From Anaerotruncus massiliensis (ex Togo et al. 2026) (GTDB taxonomy: Bacteria > Bacillota > Clostridia > Oscillospirales > Ruminococcaceae): DNA of 64,000 bases. The notes below the pieces were generated by a model that saw only the letters and a program-made list of their open reading frames with translations, was not told the origin of the DNA and did no database searches. Below, in pieces: positions 61,915 to 64,000 of this stretch. The stretch lies in assembly GCF_900199635.1 (NCBI RefSeq), contig NZ_LT962687.1, positions 156,501 to 220,500 on the forward strand. Direction: 5' to 3'. Positions within the stretch are counted from its first letter, which is position 1, and each line of letters opens with the position of its first letter. A program made the translations under genes and the position numbers.

Positions 61915-62973
61915 ATGATTGAACGCAGGTTGGGAAAAACGGGAATGGACGTCTCCGTTCTCGGTCTGGGATGCTACCAGTTCACGGAAGAATTCAACGT
62001 GATGCAGGACGCGGCGTATGAGATTCTGGACTACGCCATGGACAGCGGGATCACCTATTACGACACCGCTGAGATGTACGGCTGGGGGGAGAGCGAGGAG
62101 CTGCTCGGCAGGGCGCTCGCGCGCCACCGGGATAACCCCCGGCTGTGCTGCTCGACGAAGATGGGCTACTTCGAAAGGTCGGTCAAGGAGGAGTACGCCA
62201 ACACGGTGCGGCAGACCTGCGTCGAGGCGTTCGTGGACCCGGTCAAAATGATGCGGGCGCTCAAGCACAGCATGTGGCTTTTGCAGAAGGACGTCATTGA
62301 CATCTTCAATATCCACGAGCCCGACTGGCCGCAGTGGCAGATCGACTATGAGACCGCGTCGGGAGCCGCGATCGAGTTTTTGCTCGAGGCGAAGAAGGAG
62401 GGCCTGGTCAGGAGCGTCGGCTTCGGCGGATGGGACTACCACGGCCTCGCCCGGCTTGTGAAGTCGGGCAAGTTCGATTTCGTGCTCCCCGCGGGGGGGA
62501 TGAGCCTCCTTTCAAAGCCCATCTACGACGAGCTCATCCCGGCGTGCGTGGAGCAGGGCGTGGGCGTCGCGCTCGGGGGCGGCTTCGGGCAGAACACGCC
62601 GTTTTTGATCGTCAAGGACCGGAGGTGGATGGAGCTTCTAAAGCCGATCGAGGACGAACGGGTCCAAAACGTCGTGAAGAAGCTGGAACGGATTTACCGG
62701 ATTTCCGACGAGACGGGCATCTCCCTGCCCGAACTGACGATCCGGTATATCATAAACCACGAGGAGATCGCCACGCACGTCGCGGGCGCGCGGGAGCTCG
62801 CCCACGTCCGGCAGAACATCGAGTCGGCCGAAAAGGGGCCGCTCCCGCAGGACGTCTTCCGTGAGCTCGAGGAGGTCCAGGCGATCGGGGAGTGCCTGCC
62901 CATCTGGGACCTCAGGGACCTTTCACGCGAGCTTGTCAAAAAATTGGACCACTACACGGGAGGGAAAATCTGA
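61915..62973 (+). CDS. Aldo/keto reductase
   Basis: 352 aa. Catalytic tetrad Asp and Tyr in TYYDTAEMYGWGESEE, Lys in CCSTKMGYFE, His in FNIHEPDWP; LRSVGFGGWDY-like strand and a C-terminal NADPH site (GARELAHVRQNIES). Reduces an aldehyde or ketone, perhaps glycolaldehyde or a keto-sugar released by the aldolase. Ends one base into the next start (TGATG). Confidence 0.9.
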   Translation: MIERRLGKTGMDVSVLGLGCYQFTEEFNVMQDAAYEILDYAMDSGITYYDTAEMYGWGESEELLGRALARHRDNPRLCCSTKMGYFERSVKEEYANTVRQTCVEAFVDPVKMMRALKHSMWLLQKDVIDIFNIHEPDWPQWQIDYETASGAAIEFLLEAKKEGLVRSVGFGGWDYHGLARLVKSGKFDFVLPAGGMSLLSKPIYDELIPACVEQGVGVALGGGFGQNTPFLIVKDRRWMELLKPIEDERVQNVVKKLERIYRISDETGISLPELTIRYIINHEEIATHVAGARELAHVRQNIESAEKGPLPQDVFRELEEVQAIGECLPIWDLRDLSRELVKKLDHYTGGKI

Positions 62974-63620
62974 TGCTGCTTTACGCAGACTGCGCCAATA
63001 TTGAGACGCTCAAAAAAATGGATGAGCTGGGGGTCCTCAGCGGGATCACGACGAATCCCGCCATCCTCGCCAGGGAGTCCGCGCCGCCGGTCCGGACGAT
63101 CGCCAACATCTGCCGGGCGTTCCCCGGCTACCCCGTATTCGCGCAGGCCAACGCGATGGACTGCGGCGGGATGGTGGAGATGGCCGTATCCTACGCGGCC
63201 ATCAGCCCGAGGGTGGTCGTCAAGATCCCGGCCTGCGTGGAGGGGTTCCGGGCGTTTCACAAAATCCGCGCCGAAAAACTGTTTGACAACGAGATCTGCA
63301 TCACCACCGTGACGACCGCGGCGCAGGCGCTTCTCGCGTCCGCGGCGGGCGCCGACTACGTCGCCCCCTATGTCGGCGACATCGGGCAGATCGGCTACAG
63401 CGGGATGGACACCCTCGACGCGATCGTGGCCGTCGTGGCGGGCACGCATACGAAGGTCCTCGCCGCGGCGACGGAACGCGCGCAGGATATGACGGCTGCG
63501 GCCGCGCTGGGCGTGGATATCGCAACGATTACGCCGGACGCGGCCTTTGCCGCGCTGGAAAAACCGTATCCGGTCACCGAGTGGTATTTGAAGCTGTTCA
63601 CCGAAGCCGCGAAAGGATGA
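62973..63620 (+). CDS. Transaldolase/fructose-6-phosphate aldolase (TalC-like)
   Basis: 215 aa, the short FSA/TalB-8 type. LYADCANIETLKKMDELGVL, SGITTNPAILARES, VVVKIPACVEGFRAFHKI (Schiff-base Lys), ICITTVTTAAQALLASAAGA and YVAPYVGDIGQIGYSGMD. Transfers or cleaves dihydroxyacetone units, giving a second carbon-carbon lyase in the locus. ATG 62973 overlaps the previous stop; GGGAGGG upstream. Confidence 0.9.
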   Translation: MLLYADCANIETLKKMDELGVLSGITTNPAILARESAPPVRTIANICRAFPGYPVFAQANAMDCGGMVEMAVSYAAISPRVVVKIPACVEGFRAFHKIRAEKLFDNEICITTVTTAAQALLASAAGADYVAPYVGDIGQIGYSGMDTLDAIVAVVAGTHTKVLAAATERAQDMTAAAALGVDIATITPDAAFAALEKPYPVTEWYLKLFTEAAKG

Positions 63621-63631
63621 GGAGTGGGACA

Positions 63632-64000
63632 ATGGGAAGATTTCAATACGGCGTGTGCGAGTGGTCCCTGAAAGCGCGGGGCAGAGAGCTCTGCCGGATC
63701 GCCGCAGAACAAAAACTCGATTGCTTACAGCTTGGCGTCGGCGAGGAGGTGTTGGCGGGGCAGGGCCTCGGCAGCCCGGCCGTGATCGAGGCGTACCGGC
63801 AGGGGAGTGCGGAATATGGGGTGGATATCTGTTCCCTGTCCCCCCAGTTCGTGGACCAGTACAGCTTTACGATGCCGCAGGGCGCGGAGGAGGAACGGAT
63901 CGCGGCCGAACTGGTCGACCGGACGATCGACCTCTGCGGGGAATTCGGCTGCAAGTCGTTTCTGCTGCCCGTGCTGGGCAAAAACGGCATCTGCGACGGG
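63632..64000 (+). CDS. Second sugar phosphate isomerase/epimerase-like protein (3' partial)
   Basis: Open frame to the window end: 123 codons starting GRFQYGVCEWSLKARGRELC, then LDCLQLGVGEEVLAGQGLGS and GVDICSLSPQFVDQYSFTMP, FGCKSFLLPVLGKNG. This is the first half of a xylose-isomerase-like TIM barrel, related in fold but not closely in sequence to the isomerase at 53636-54493. GAGGAG is 8 nt upstream. The end is outside the window. Confidence 0.82.
   Translation, partial: MGRFQYGVCEWSLKARGRELCRIAAEQKLDCLQLGVGEEVLAGQGLGSPAVIEAYRQGSAEYGVDICSLSPQFVDQYSFTMPQGAEEERIAAELVDRTIDLCGEFGCKSFLLPVLGKNGICDG

Overview
The window is GC-rich DNA from an anaerobic Gram-positive bacterium, most likely a Clostridia member of the Oscillospiraceae/Ruminococcaceae type. 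This is inferred from gene content (Tex, TrmL, DegV, DUF4397 and DUF3788 proteins, YfhO with a GT2 glycosyltransferase, an NhaC exchanger, a PBSX-type phage cluster), from strong AGGAGG ribosome binding sites and from classical TTGACA/TATAAT promoters. No 16S rRNA or other taxonomic marker is present, so the genus cannot be named. Two tRNA genes (Arg-CCU and initiator fMet-CAU) are present; I saw no rRNA gene, CRISPR array, transposase or integrase.

Layout. 1-3106: the end of a fused EndoQ-like PHP endonuclease/UvrD-type helicase. 3107-3450: a hairpin and repeat island. 3451-5878: a DUF4397 protein with a Pro/Gly repeat head, a DUF3788 protein and a SAM methyltransferase, all on the minus strand. 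6149-13074: a LacI regulator, an SSS symporter, an MFS carrier, an MmgE/PrpD protein and an M20 dipeptidase. The first three of these units each carry the same palindrome, GGGAACGTTCCC, so this looks like a small local regulon for uptake and breakdown of an unidentified organic acid or peptide-like compound. 13315-18783: housekeeping and small genes (S8 protease, tRNA-Arg, NUDIX hydrolase, TrkH/KtrB, pyridoxamine kinase, two tiny membrane proteins, ribosomal protein S20).

18920-31439, all minus strand: a compact phage-derived cluster in PBSX order (terS, terL, portal, protease, capsid, three head-tail connectors, sheath, tube, assembly-chaperone slot, a small frameshifted gene, an XkdP-like protein, hub, gp25, baseplate J, tail protein I, fibre). 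It has no integrase, repressor, replication, holin or lysin gene and no recognisable tape-measure gene. It sits between rpsT and trmL. A perfect 25-bp tandem duplication breaks the gene in the tape-measure slot and fuses its frame to the next gene. This is the most unusual system in the window: a candidate domesticated contractile particle or gene-transfer-agent-like element.

31649-45405: trmL, a DegV protein, the lower glycolysis genes pgk-tpiA-gpmI, tRNA-fMet, small membrane proteins (one carrying the signature of the sodium-pump decarboxylase beta subunit), tex, a 1.37-kb repeat island (40727-42100), a B12-binding radical SAM protein and an NhaC antiporter. 45483-50861: GT2 and YfhO (envelope glycosylation), a YfbR-like HD nucleotidase, an ECF S-component and a small DUF4870-like membrane protein.

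51095-64000 (open at the right edge): a sugar or sugar-acid catabolic region. A GntR regulator diverges from a ribose/xylose-type ABC importer (binding lipoprotein, ATPase, permease) interleaved with a TIM-barrel isomerase and an enolase-superfamily dehydratase. Then a ROK repressor diverges from a Zn-dependent dehydrogenase, a DapA/NanA-family aldolase, an aldo/keto reductase, a TalC-like aldolase and a second TIM-barrel isomerase cut by the window end. Together these suggest oxidation, dehydration and retro-aldol cleavage of an imported sugar or sugar acid; the substrate is not identifiable from sequence alone.
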